Shown here one piece after another: positions 41,520 through 50,093 of a DNA stretch of 64,000 nucleotides. The DNA is taken from contig CAYWLG010000012.1 in NCBI GenBank assembly GCA_964459385.1, positions 31,693 through 95,692 of the forward strand, written 5' to 3'. The translations under genes and the position numbers were made by a program. This DNA comes from UBA6107 sp964459385 (GTDB lineage Bacteria; Chloroflexota; Anaerolineae; Anaerolineales; Anaerolineaceae). A model generated the notes under the pieces. The model did no database searches and was not told the origin of the DNA. It worked only from the letters and a program-made list of their open reading frames with translations. The stretch's first letter is position 1. The number at the start of each line of letters is the position of its first letter.

Positions 41520-42281
41520 ATGCAATTTGATATTTTCACCCTCCTGCCGGAGGTTATTGAACCGTATTTGCAGGCCAGTATTCTGCAAAAAGCCCGCCAA
41601 AACGGGCTTATCGAAGTGGCCACCCATAACATCCGTGACTGGGCCAACGACAAGCATCACACTACTGACGACACCCCTTACGGTGGCGGCGGCGGCATGG
41701 TGATGAAGGCGCAGCCGATCTTCGATGCCGTTGAAAGCGTGTTGGGCAGCCCGGCCCCCTGCCCAATTATTTTGATGTCCCCTCAAGGGAGGCCTTTTTC
41801 ATCTAATATAGCCCGCGAGTTGTCTGGACTTCCCCGTCTGGCCATTCTGTGCGGCCGCTATGAAGGAATTGACGAACGGGTGCGGGAAAACCTCATCACC
41901 GACCAGATCTCGATTGGCGATTATGTGCTGACCGGCGGGGAGCTGCCCGCACTCATCCTGATCGACGCCATCGCACGTTTCATTCCCGGCGTGTTGGGAG
42001 ACCCCACCGGCGCAGAGGATGATTCATTTGCTTCCGGGCTGTTGGAATACCCCCACTACACCAAACCCGAAGAGTATCGCGGCTGGCACGTGCCCGACGT
42101 GCTGCTTTCGGGCAACCATGCCCAGATCAACCGCTGGCGCCGCGAACAATCGTTGCTGCGCACACTTAAAACGCGCCCCGACTTGCTTGAGAATTTTCCG
42201 CTTACCGATTCGGACAAGAAATTCCTAAAAAAGTGGATGGAAGAAAATGAGTCGAACACAAAAACCGATGGTGATGCGTAA
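41520..42281 (+). CDS. trmD: tRNA (guanine-37-N1)-methyltransferase
   Basis: A 253-residue SPOUT-class enzyme that methylates G37 next to the anticodon and prevents frameshifting. DIFTLLPEVIEPYLQASIL, the DDTPYGGGGGMVMK loop, LCGRYEGIDERV and ISIGDYVLTGGELPAL (the trefoil-knot AdoMet site) are all present. It stands alone instead of between rimM and rplS. Its last codons form part of the terminator stem. Confidence 0.96.
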   Translation: MQFDIFTLLPEVIEPYLQASILQKARQNGLIEVATHNIRDWANDKHHTTDDTPYGGGGGMVMKAQPIFDAVESVLGSPAPCPIILMSPQGRPFSSNIARELSGLPRLAILCGRYEGIDERVRENLITDQISIGDYVLTGGELPALILIDAIARFIPGVLGDPTGAEDDSFASGLLEYPHYTKPEEYRGWHVPDVLLSGNHAQINRWRREQSLLRTLKTRPDLLENFPLTDSDKKFLKKWMEENESNTKTDGDA

Positions 42282-42298
42282 ATCACTATCGGTTTTTG
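42261..42298 (+). terminator. Terminator overlapping the end of trmD
   Basis: AAAACCGATGGTGAT (42261-42275) pairs with ATCACTATCGGTTTTT (42282 onward) with one mismatch. The left arm and loop are coding sequence of trmD. Confidence 0.8.
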
Positions 42299-42353
42299 AG
42301 AATATGCTTTAATTAAGTTTGCATTTCACAAAAAAGATCGAGAGGATTCAAAA

Positions 42354-43604
42354 ATGAAATTTAGTTACGGAAAAACCTTTCTGCTCGGCTTTGGCTTTTT
42401 CGGCGTCAGTGTCATCTGGAGCGTTTATAACGCTTACGTTCCTGTCTTTTTGCAGGATCGTTTCGCCATGGCGGCCGGCTTCATCGGCATGTTCATGACG
42501 CTCGACAATATCGCCGCCCTGTTCATTCAGCCCGCAGTGGGCAGTTGGTCAGATAACCTGCGCACCCGCATCGGGCGCCGCCTGCCCTTCATCCTGATCG
42601 GTGCCCCCATCGCCGCAGCTTCGTTCATTTTGCTGCCGGCAGCCAAGAGCCTGTTCCTCTTCTTCCTGGCAGCAGTGCTGTTGCTGCTCAGCATGGCCAT
42701 CTGGCGCACCCCAGTAGTGGCACTTATGCCCGACATCACCCCTTCAGAACATCGCTCCGTTGCCAATGGCATCATCAATCTGATGGGCGGCCTGGGCGCG
42801 ATCATCGCCTTCATCGGTGGGGCCAAGCTCTACGATATGAACCCTGAATACCCCTTCCTGCTCGGCGCCGGGCTGACCGTCATCGCTGCCCTGCTGGTGT
42901 TCATCTTCATCCGCGAACCCAAAGTATACCCAAAGTCTGAAGAAGAAAAACCGGATCTGTGGAAAGCGGTAAAGGAACTGTTTTCTTCCAAAGAAAAAAG
43001 CCCGCTGTTGATGCTGCTGGCCATTCTGTTCTGGTTCATCGCTTATGCCGGCATCGAGGCGCTTTTCACCCTCTATGCGGTCAATTACCTGAAACTCGGC
43101 GTTTCTGATGGCTCGCGCCTGCTCGGCCAGCTTTCGCTGCTCTTTGTGCTCTTTGCCATGCCGGCCGGCTATATCGGCAAGGCCTTCGGTCGCCGCCGCA
43201 CCATCATGCTGGGGATCGTTCTCATGGCAATCGGGGTTTCTCTGCTGTTCCTGTTGCCCGCCAGCACACTGACCATCGTGCTGACCAAACTGCCCGTACT
43301 CGGCACTGTGCCCGTGATCGGCGTCATTTTGATGGCCGCCGGTATCGCCTGGGCCTTGATCAACATCAACAGCCTGCCGATGGTGGTGGATATGACCGAC
43401 GATCTGCACATCGGCACCTACACCGGCCTGTATTACCTCTTCTCCACCCTGGCGGCGATCATCGGCCCCACCATGTATGGCTGGATCGTCGACTTCAGCG
43501 GCGGGCAGTACAACCTGGTGATGCTCGTCAGCCCACTCTTTTTAGTGTTTGCCCTGATCTGCATGGCCTTTGTCAAGCGCGGTGAGATCAAACAAGAATC
43601 CTGA
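42354..43604 (+). CDS. MFS transporter, sugar/cation-symporter-like
   Basis: A 416-residue carrier with twelve predicted membrane helices. The order resembles the GPH/SLC45-like branch of MFS: VYNAYVPVFLQDRF in helix 1, PAVGSWSDNLRTRIGRRLPFIL as the loop 2-3 motif A, and a second motif-A-like GYIGKAFGRRRTIMLG in the other half. Substrates of relatives are disaccharides or glycosides with H+ or Na+; the substrate here is unknown. GAGAGG lies before the ATG. A strong terminator follows. Confidence 0.85.
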   Translation: MKFSYGKTFLLGFGFFGVSVIWSVYNAYVPVFLQDRFAMAAGFIGMFMTLDNIAALFIQPAVGSWSDNLRTRIGRRLPFILIGAPIAAASFILLPAAKSLFLFFLAAVLLLLSMAIWRTPVVALMPDITPSEHRSVANGIINLMGGLGAIIAFIGGAKLYDMNPEYPFLLGAGLTVIAALLVFIFIREPKVYPKSEEEKPDLWKAVKELFSSKEKSPLLMLLAILFWFIAYAGIEALFTLYAVNYLKLGVSDGSRLLGQLSLLFVLFAMPAGYIGKAFGRRRTIMLGIVLMAIGVSLLFLLPASTLTIVLTKLPVLGTVPVIGVILMAAGIAWALININSLPMVVDMTDDLHIGTYTGLYYLFSTLAAIIGPTMYGWIVDFSGGQYNLVMLVSPLFLVFALICMAFVKRGEIKQES

Positions 43605-43613
43605 TTCGATTTC

Positions 43614-43641
43614 AAGCCGGCCTTTTTGGGCCGGCTTTTTT
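43614..43641 (+). terminator. Terminator of the MFS gene
   Basis: AAGCCGGCC (43614-43622) pairs perfectly with GGCCGGCTT (43629-43637) and runs into six T. Confidence 0.9.
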
Positions 43642-43693
43642 GTGTTATTTTATCGAATCATTAAAATTAGATTAACTTCCACCGCCCGCTCTC

Positions 43694-43722
43694 TTGCATG
43701 CGCCTGAAAAAGACGTTATACT
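43694..43722 (+). promoter_or_regulatory. Promoter of the BMP lipoprotein gene
   Basis: TTGCAT (43694-43699), a 17-nt spacer and TATACT (43717-43722). A small GTGGG/CCCAC hairpin follows in the leader. Confidence 0.7.
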
Positions 43723-43778
43723 CTAAGCACGGTGGGGAAAACCCACAATCCTTTTTATTCTCTGTAGGAGGAGAAACA

Positions 43779-44828
43779 ATGTCCAAGAAGTTGTTCGCCA
43801 TTGTAGCAGTTTTGCTTGTGGCCACTATGGTCCTGACCGCTTGCGGTAAGGCCGCTTCAACTGGTGAGACCAAATTCAAAGTCTGCCAGGTTACCGATAC
43901 CGGTGGTATCGATGACAAATCCTTCAATGCTACCGCCTGGAAGGGTGTCACTGACGCCGAAACTCAGTTGGGTGTCTCTGGCCAGTATTTGGAATCAAAG
44001 GAAGTTGCTGATTTCGAGAAGAACATCAACGCTTTCATTGAACAGAAATGCGATTTGATCATCACCGTCGGTTTCTTGCTGGGTGATGCCACCAAAGCCG
44101 CTGCTGAAGCCAATCCCGATATGAAATTCTCCATCGTCGATAACAGCTACGATCCCGCCATCACCAATGTTGTTTCTCAGGCCTTCCAGACCGATGAAGC
44201 TGCATTCCTGGCTGGTTACCTCGCCGCTGGTGTCACCAAGACCGGTACCGTTGGTACCTTCGGTGGTATGCAGATCCCGACCGTGACCATCTTCATGGAC
44301 GGTTTCGCCAATGGTGTTGCATACTACAACACTGTTCATGGCACCACTGTTAGCGTTCTTGGTTACGATCCCGCTGCCAAGACCGGTTTGTTCACCAACG
44401 ATTTCTCCGATCAGCAAAAAGGCAATGACATGGCCGTCTCTCTGATGGACGAGGGCGCCGACATCATCCTCCCGGTTGCTGGCCCTGTTGGCCTGGGCGC
44501 TGCCGCTGCTGTGAAAGCCCGCGGAAATGCCTACATCATCGGTGTGGACTCCGACTGGTTCCTGACCGCTCCTGATTACCAGGACATCGAACTGACCTCC
44601 GTCATGAAATTGATGGACGTCACCACCGTCAACGTGATCAAATCCGCTATGGACGGCACCTTCAAGGGTGGTAACACTGTTGGTAATCTCTCCAATGGTG
44701 GCGTTGCTCTTGCTCCGTTCCACAATCTTGACAGCATGGTTTCTGCTGACCTGAAGGCCGAACTCGACCAGGTCAAACAGGACATCCTGTCCGGTAAGAT
44801 CACCATGAACCCGGAATTCAAACAATAA
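43779..44828 (+). CDS. BMP-family nucleoside-binding lipoprotein of an ABC importer
   Basis: A 349-residue lipoprotein (lipobox VLTAC, C22) of the BmpA/Med family. KVCQVTDTGGIDDKSFNATAWKG at the start and GADIILPVAGPVGLGAAAAVK, then IGVDSDWF, match the purine-nucleoside-binding fold. It should deliver nucleosides to the two permeases downstream. AGGAGGAG gives a very strong Shine-Dalgarno, which sets the start. Its codons favour GGT and other T-ending forms more than the neighbours do, suggesting high expression. A terminator separates it from the ATPase gene, so the binding protein is probably made in excess. Confidence 0.92.
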   Translation: MSKKLFAIVAVLLVATMVLTACGKAASTGETKFKVCQVTDTGGIDDKSFNATAWKGVTDAETQLGVSGQYLESKEVADFEKNINAFIEQKCDLIITVGFLLGDATKAAAEANPDMKFSIVDNSYDPAITNVVSQAFQTDEAAFLAGYLAAGVTKTGTVGTFGGMQIPTVTIFMDGFANGVAYYNTVHGTTVSVLGYDPAAKTGLFTNDFSDQQKGNDMAVSLMDEGADIILPVAGPVGLGAAAAVKARGNAYIIGVDSDWFLTAPDYQDIELTSVMKLMDVTTVNVIKSAMDGTFKGGNTVGNLSNGGVALAPFHNLDSMVSADLKAELDQVKQDILSGKITMNPEFKQ

Positions 44829-44845
44829 GCTGAAATTGAATCAGG

Positions 44846-44877
44846 AAAGGCTGGAGAGAAAACTCTCCAGCCTTTTT
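44846..44877 (+). terminator. Terminator between the BMP and ATPase genes
   Basis: AAAGGCTGGAGAG (44846-44858) pairs perfectly with CTCTCCAGCCTTT (44863-44875) around an AAAA loop, with a T-run. Confidence 0.88.
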
Positions 44878-44918
44878 GATTTAAGTTGTCAGACAATTGC
44901 GGCAATTGAATGACCCTA

Positions 44919-44927
44919 TGTTATAAT
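44919..44927 (+). promoter_or_regulatory. Extended -10 promoter of the importer ATPase gene
   Basis: TGTTATAAT with TATAAT at 44922-44927, about 33 nt before the start codon, lies after the BMP terminator. The -35 is poor, as usual for extended -10 promoters. Confidence 0.6.
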
Positions 44928-44959
44928 ATTTTAATTCTATCTCAGTTCATGGAGTAATT

Positions 44960-46522
44960 ATGGCTCCTATCCTACAACTCAAAGGAATTACAAAACAATT
45001 CCCTGGCGTTCTGGCTAACGATCATATCGATCTGACGCTGAACAAGGGGGAAATTCTCGCCCTGCTGGGCGAGAACGGCGCGGGAAAGTCCACCCTGATG
45101 AACATCTTGTATGGGCTTTACCAGCCGGACGAAGGCGAAATTTGGGTGAATGGCGAAAAGGTATCCATTCATTCTCCGACTGACGCGATCAAAACTGGAA
45201 TCGGCATGGTTCATCAACACTTCATGCTCATTCCAGTTTTTACTGTCACCGAAAATGTGATGCTCGGATCAGAACCCGTTAAATTCGCCGACATGCTGGA
45301 TCGAGCAAAAACCGCTCAGAAAATCCATGACATCTCTACTCAATATAAATTAGAGGTCAACCCCGAAGATTTCGTCAAAGACTTACCGGTAGGTGTACAA
45401 CAGAGAGTCGAGATCATCAAGCTGCTTTATCGCGAGGCTGAGATTTTGATCTTTGATGAGCCGACCGCTGTGCTGACCCCACAAGAAGCCGACGAACTGG
45501 TTGCCATCATGCGCTCGCTGGTCAAACAGGGCAAATCGATCATCTTCATCACCCACAAACTGCGTGAGGTGATCGAGGTTGCCGACCGCATTTTGGTCAT
45601 TCGGCGCGGCGCTGTTGTGGGTTCTGCCGATCCGAAGACCGCCAATGCCCGTGAACTGGCCGAGATGATGGTAGGCCGTGAAGTGAACCTGGTCGTCGAA
45701 AAGAAAACTAAAAAACCGGGTGAAAAAGTGCTTTCAGTGAACGATCTGGTGGTAACCGATCAGTTCAAGCAGGTGGTCGTGGACCATGTATCCTTCGACG
45801 TCCATGCCGGGCAGGTACTTGGCGTTGCCGGTGTGCAGGGCAATGGCCAAACCGAACTGGTCGAGACACTCACCGGTCTGCGCAAAGCCTCCAGCGGAAA
45901 GGTCACTTTCGGCGACAAAGACATCACCAATTCCACGCCGCGGCGTATCACCGAGATGGGTTCTGCCCATGTGCCCGAAGATCGTCAGGCAGACGGACTG
46001 GTATTGAAATTCCCGGTCTCAGATAACCTGGTCTTGTGCACCTATTACAAACCTCCCTTTGCCAAGGGCCTGATCCTGCAGGAAGACAAGATTTTGGCGA
46101 ATGCCGAAAAGCTGATCGAAGATTTCGACATCCGCACCCCCAGCCCGGCCACTGAAGTCGGCAATCTTTCCGGCGGCAACCAGCAAAAAGTGATCATCGC
46201 CCGTGAGCTTTCGCGCCCCATCAAGCTGTTGATCGCATCCCAGCCAACTCGCGGTCTGGATGTGGGCTCAATTGAGTACATTCACAAACGAATCGTGCAA
46301 AAACGCGATGAGGGCTGCGCCGTGCTGATGGTTTCACCGGAGTTGGATGAGATCATCGAACTCTCAGACCGCATCGCCGTTATGTATCGTGGCAAGGTCA
46401 TCGCCATCGTCGATGCCAAAGATGTCACTAAAGAAACGCTCGGTCTCTTGATGGCAGGCGTCGTTCCCGAAAAGATCGAACGCGCTGCCGGTGAAGAGCA
46501 AGTTGTGGAAACCACTTTCTAG
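44960..46522 (+). CDS. Nucleoside ABC importer ATPase (two ABC domains)
   Basis: A 520-residue fused ABC ATPase of the RbsA/MglA-YufO type. The first domain has a full Walker A (GENGAGKST) and Walker B (ILIFDEPTAVL); its signature is replaced by LPVGVQQRVEI. The second has a degenerate Walker A (GVQGNGQTE) but a good signature (LSGGNQQKVIIA) followed by SQPTRGLDVGS; this asymmetry is normal for the family. GGAG precedes the start. It powers uptake with the two permeases that follow. Confidence 0.92.
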   Translation: MAPILQLKGITKQFPGVLANDHIDLTLNKGEILALLGENGAGKSTLMNILYGLYQPDEGEIWVNGEKVSIHSPTDAIKTGIGMVHQHFMLIPVFTVTENVMLGSEPVKFADMLDRAKTAQKIHDISTQYKLEVNPEDFVKDLPVGVQQRVEIIKLLYREAEILIFDEPTAVLTPQEADELVAIMRSLVKQGKSIIFITHKLREVIEVADRILVIRRGAVVGSADPKTANARELAEMMVGREVNLVVEKKTKKPGEKVLSVNDLVVTDQFKQVVVDHVSFDVHAGQVLGVAGVQGNGQTELVETLTGLRKASSGKVTFGDKDITNSTPRRITEMGSAHVPEDRQADGLVLKFPVSDNLVLCTYYKPPFAKGLILQEDKILANAEKLIEDFDIRTPSPATEVGNLSGGNQQKVIIARELSRPIKLLIASQPTRGLDVGSIEYIHKRIVQKRDEGCAVLMVSPELDEIIELSDRIAVMYRGKVIAIVDAKDVTKETLGLLMAGVVPEKIERAAGEEQVVETTF

Positions 46523-46534
46523 CGAGGTGCTCCA

Positions 46535-47809
46535 TTGAAGAAAACTAACGAAAAAGAAAACAAGATTCGCTCCGTCGTGATCGAAGAGATCACCGGGCAG
46601 GGACCGAGTGCCAAAAAGAAGCGAAATCTTTGGCAGGTCATTCAAATTCCGTTTCTGGCGATCGTTTCTGGCTTGATTATTGGTGCCATTCTGATCGCCG
46701 TGACCAGTGAAACCGTTTATGCTGCCTTCGCTGAAAGCTTCTGGTCTGGCATTGGCGAAGCCTTCTATGAAATCGGCGCCTCTTACCTGGCCTTGATCAC
46801 CGGCTCACTGGGCAGCCCCTCCGCCATCGTGATCGCTCTGCAATCGGGTGACCCGGCGGCCATTCGCAGCGCGGTCAATCCGTTCCTTGAAAGCCTGGTG
46901 CAGACCACCCCCTACATCTTCGCCGGGTTGGCCTGTGCGTTGGGCTTCCGCGCCGGTTTGTTCAACATCGGTGTGGAAGGCCAGTTGTTCATGGGCGGCA
47001 TTTTTGCCACCTTCGTCGGCTACTCCATCACCGGGTTGCCTGCTTACATTCACATGCCGCTGGCCTTTCTGGCGGGTGCTTTAGGCGGTGCGCTGTGGGG
47101 GATCGTGCCGGGCATCCTCAAAGCCACCACAGGCGGCAATGAAGTGATCAACTGTATCATGATGAACTACATTGCCTACCGTCTGGTTTCTTGGCTGCTG
47201 ACCGGCCCAATGACCCGCCCCGACACGGGCGGCATGCCCTTGAGCCCGCTGGTGAAGAAAACAGCGGAGATTCCGCAATTCTTCGCTTCCCCGATCCGTT
47301 TTCACCTGGGCTTCTTTATGGCCCTGTTCTTTGCCTTCGTTGTCTGGTGGGTGCTGTTCAAAACCACCTGGGGCTTGAACTTGCGCACGGTTGGCTCCAA
47401 CCCGCGTGCGGCCAAATATGCCGGCCTCAACATCGCCAATGTTACCGTCATCGGCATGGCCATGTCGGGCGCGCTGGCCGGTATGGCAGGCGCCAATGAA
47501 GTGCTGGCCATCAATCATTTCATGGCCCCCAGCCTTTCCTCCGGTTATGGTTTCAACAGCATCGCCCTGGCCCTGCTGGGAAACTCCCATCCGGTGGGTG
47601 TGATCCTCTCAGCCTTCCTCTTTGGTGTGCTGCAAAACGGCGCCACCAAGATGGAAGTGATGACGCGCATTCCGTCTGACATCGTGGTCATTTTGCAAGC
47701 GCTCATCTTGATCTTCGTGGCCGCCCCGGCCATCATCCGCTCGGTGTATCGTTTGCGCGAACCCAAAGCGACCGAGGCTGCAGCGGCTGCTGCAGGAGGG
47801 AGTAAATAA
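46535..47809 (+). CDS. Nucleoside ABC importer permease 1
   Basis: A 424-residue membrane protein of the BPD_transp_2 family (YufP-like) with a basic cytoplasmic N-terminus and about ten helices. ALGFRAGLFNIGVEGQLFMGGI and GNEVINCIMMNYIAYRLV are family hallmarks. The start is TTG at 46535 with GAGGTG upstream. It ends TAATG, sharing one base with the next permease. Together they form the heterodimeric channel. Confidence 0.9.
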   Translation: MKKTNEKENKIRSVVIEEITGQGPSAKKKRNLWQVIQIPFLAIVSGLIIGAILIAVTSETVYAAFAESFWSGIGEAFYEIGASYLALITGSLGSPSAIVIALQSGDPAAIRSAVNPFLESLVQTTPYIFAGLACALGFRAGLFNIGVEGQLFMGGIFATFVGYSITGLPAYIHMPLAFLAGALGGALWGIVPGILKATTGGNEVINCIMMNYIAYRLVSWLLTGPMTRPDTGGMPLSPLVKKTAEIPQFFASPIRFHLGFFMALFFAFVVWWVLFKTTWGLNLRTVGSNPRAAKYAGLNIANVTVIGMAMSGALAGMAGANEVLAINHFMAPSLSSGYGFNSIALALLGNSHPVGVILSAFLFGVLQNGATKMEVMTRIPSDIVVILQALILIFVAAPAIIRSVYRLREPKATEAAAAAAGGSK

Positions 47810-49086
47810 TGGCTGCCTCAACCACTGCAATTACACGTGTAAAGCTCAACGAGATCTCTCCGAACCGCCGCATCACTATGGGCGTGGTTGAAATTCTCAC
47901 TGCAGTTTTGATCTATTTCGCATTTTTCAGCAAAACCGCTGTCGATGCCATGACCACTTTTGTCATGACCCCGGGTGGAATCACCGTTGGCACCACGCCC
48001 GATTGGGTGGTGCCCTCCCATACCACCCTGCTCATCGCCATGATCGCTTGTCTGGCCATTGGCCTCTTCCAGGTGATCAAAGGCTTTGGCAAAGCCACCA
48101 ATGGAATGGTGGGGCTCGTCTTCCTGCTGCTCATCTTCAGCTTTTTGACCTGGCAAGCCTCGGGCAAGTCGCTCAACCTGGGTGGCATGCTTTCCAGCGC
48201 CGTTTCGATGGCCGTGCCCATTACGCTGGGCGCTTTTTCGGGCATCCTGTGCGAACGTGCCGGTGTGGTCAACATTGCCATCGAAGGCATGATGTTGATG
48301 GGCTCAATGGTGGGCGCCCTGGTGGGCAGTGTGACCCACAGCGTCTGGCTGGGCTTGTTGATGGGCATTCTGGCTGCCGTTCTGTTGGCTGCACTGCACG
48401 CCGTGCTCTCGATCAAATACAAGATCGACCAGATCATTTCGGGCACGGTCATCAACATTTTCTCGACGGGTATGACTTCCTTTTTGTCGCAGAAATTCCT
48501 GCAGGTGCATCAAAACCTCAACAATCCCCCCATGTTCACCCGTGTGGAAATTCCCGCTCTGGCCAGCATTCCACTGGTCGGCCCGATCCTCTTCAACACC
48601 AACTTCTTCGTCTATGTCATGTTCATTCTGGTGTTCGTGCTGCAGTGGGCCTTGTTCTCTACCCGCTGGGGCCTGCGCCACCGCGCGGTTGGGGAACACC
48701 CCAAAGCTGCTGACACCCTGGGCATTGACGTCATCCGTACTCGCTACATCGCCGTTTTGCTGGGCGGTGTGGTCGCCGGTCTGGCCGGTACCTTCCTGAC
48801 CCTGGGCTCGGTGGGCCGTTTCGATGAAGGCATGACCGCCGGGAAAGGCTTTATCGGCTTGGCCGCCATGATCTTCGGTAACTACAATCCGTTTGGCGCG
48901 CTTGGTGCCGGTATGCTCTTTGGCTTTGCCGACTCGCTGGGCTCCAAACTGTCCCTGCTGGGCAGTGCCATTCCCTCACAATTCATGTCGATGGCGCCTT
49001 ACCTGATCACCATGATCGTACTGGCCGGGTTTGTCGGCAAAGGCCACGTGCCCGCCGCAGACGGCGTAGCCTACGATAAAGAATAA
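47809..49086 (+). CDS. Nucleoside ABC importer permease 2
   Basis: A 425-residue BPD_transp_2 permease (YufQ-like). GAFSGILCERAGVVNIAIEGMMLMGSMVGAL and the later GVVAGLAGTFLTLGSVGRFDEGMTAGKGFIGLAAMIFG are typical. The start overlaps the previous stop by one base and GGGAG lies in the end of that gene. It closes the importer operon before a very strong terminator. Confidence 0.92.
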   Translation: MAASTTAITRVKLNEISPNRRITMGVVEILTAVLIYFAFFSKTAVDAMTTFVMTPGGITVGTTPDWVVPSHTTLLIAMIACLAIGLFQVIKGFGKATNGMVGLVFLLLIFSFLTWQASGKSLNLGGMLSSAVSMAVPITLGAFSGILCERAGVVNIAIEGMMLMGSMVGALVGSVTHSVWLGLLMGILAAVLLAALHAVLSIKYKIDQIISGTVINIFSTGMTSFLSQKFLQVHQNLNNPPMFTRVEIPALASIPLVGPILFNTNFFVYVMFILVFVLQWALFSTRWGLRHRAVGEHPKAADTLGIDVIRTRYIAVLLGGVVAGLAGTFLTLGSVGRFDEGMTAGKGFIGLAAMIFGNYNPFGALGAGMLFGFADSLGSKLSLLGSAIPSQFMSMAPYLITMIVLAGFVGKGHVPAADGVAYDKE

Positions 49087-49106
49087 TCGCAGCTTTCAGG
49101 CAACCC

Positions 49107-49149
49107 TTCAACCCTTTTCTACGTATAGAAAAGGGTTGAATTTTATTTT
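49107..49149 (+). terminator. Terminator of the nucleoside importer operon
   Basis: A 15-bp perfect stem (49107-49121 with 49126-49140) around a CGTA loop, followed by TTTTATTTT. Confidence 0.92.
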
Positions 49150-49157
49150 GCTATAAT
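49149..49157 (+). promoter_or_regulatory. Extended -10 promoter of the NatAB-like exporter
   Basis: TGCTATAAT, with TATAAT at 49152-49157, 30 nt before the start codon. Confidence 0.6.
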
Positions 49158-49187
49158 TCAGTCATAAGAGAAATGGAAGGAACTTTC

Positions 49188-50093
49188 ATGTCAACGATCA
49201 AAGTGCAGGGAATCAGCAAAAAATTTGGTGAGCAGCTCGCGGTGAACGATGTCAATTTTGACGTCGAATCCGGTGAAATATTTGGCCTGCTCGGGCCAAA
49301 CGGCGCAGGGAAAACCACCACAATACGAATCATTCTCGACCTCTTTAAACCCGATACCGGCAAAGTAGAGATATTGGGCGGCCCGATGACTGAAGAGAAA
49401 AAGAACCGCATTGGATATCTTCCTGAAGAACGCGGTTTGTATCAGGATCTGCCCTTGGAACGTTGTTTGGTCTATCTGGCCACCCTGAAAGGCATGAGCC
49501 AGAATGACGCGCAGCATAAAGTAGCCAGTCTTATTGATGAATTTGATCTGGGCGATTCACGCAAAAAGAAAATGAAAGAATTGAGCAAGGGCATGCAGCA
49601 AAAGGCCCAATTGATCACCACCCTGGTGCACAACCCCGATGTGGTCATCATTGACGAACCCTTTAGCGCGCTTGACCCGGTCAACACCCAAATGGTCAAA
49701 GACCTGCTGCGCAAACAGCGGGAAATGGGAAAGTCCATCGTGATGTGCACACATCAGATGAATCAGGTAGAAGAGTTGTGCGACCGGCTGGTGCTCATCA
49801 ACAAAGGTTCGGCCATGCTCTACGGCACCCTTAATGAAGTGCGCAGAAAATTCGCCAAACCTGCCCTTGAGGTAGCCACCCCCGATGCGATGCCCGCACA
49901 ACTGCCGGGAATTTCTGAAATCCAAAAACGAAATGGTAGCTATCTGCTGCACATTGCCAACGGTGAATCGCCGCAGAGCATTTTGAAAGCACTGATGGCG
50001 ACCAACATTCAGATCGACAAGTTCGAGATCGCCCTGCCCACGCTGGACGAGATCTTTATCGAAGTGGTCAAAAACCAGGGGACGCCTGCATGA
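49188..50093 (+). CDS. ABC exporter ATPase (NatA-like)
   Basis: A 301-residue ABC ATPase. Walker A is GPNGAGKTT, the signature region is LSKGMQQKAQLI and Walker B is VVIIDEPFSALDP. The C-terminal domain after residue 220 is the DUF4162-like end common in NatA and similar proteins. ATG 49188 is chosen over 49173 because GAAGGAAC lies 4-5 nt upstream. It is coupled by ATGA to the first permease. NatA-type systems export Na+ or drugs. Confidence 0.88.
   Translation: MSTIKVQGISKKFGEQLAVNDVNFDVESGEIFGLLGPNGAGKTTTIRIILDLFKPDTGKVEILGGPMTEEKKNRIGYLPEERGLYQDLPLERCLVYLATLKGMSQNDAQHKVASLIDEFDLGDSRKKKMKELSKGMQQKAQLITTLVHNPDVVIIDEPFSALDPVNTQMVKDLLRKQREMGKSIVMCTHQMNQVEELCDRLVLINKGSAMLYGTLNEVRRKFAKPALEVATPDAMPAQLPGISEIQKRNGSYLLHIANGESPQSILKALMATNIQIDKFEIALPTLDEIFIEVVKNQGTPA

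Noticed and set aside
48003..48713. A 236-codon open frame on the plus strand inside the second permease gene
   Set aside because: It is out of frame within a well-supported permease gene, and its Arg/His/Gly/Pro-rich translation has no membrane helices.
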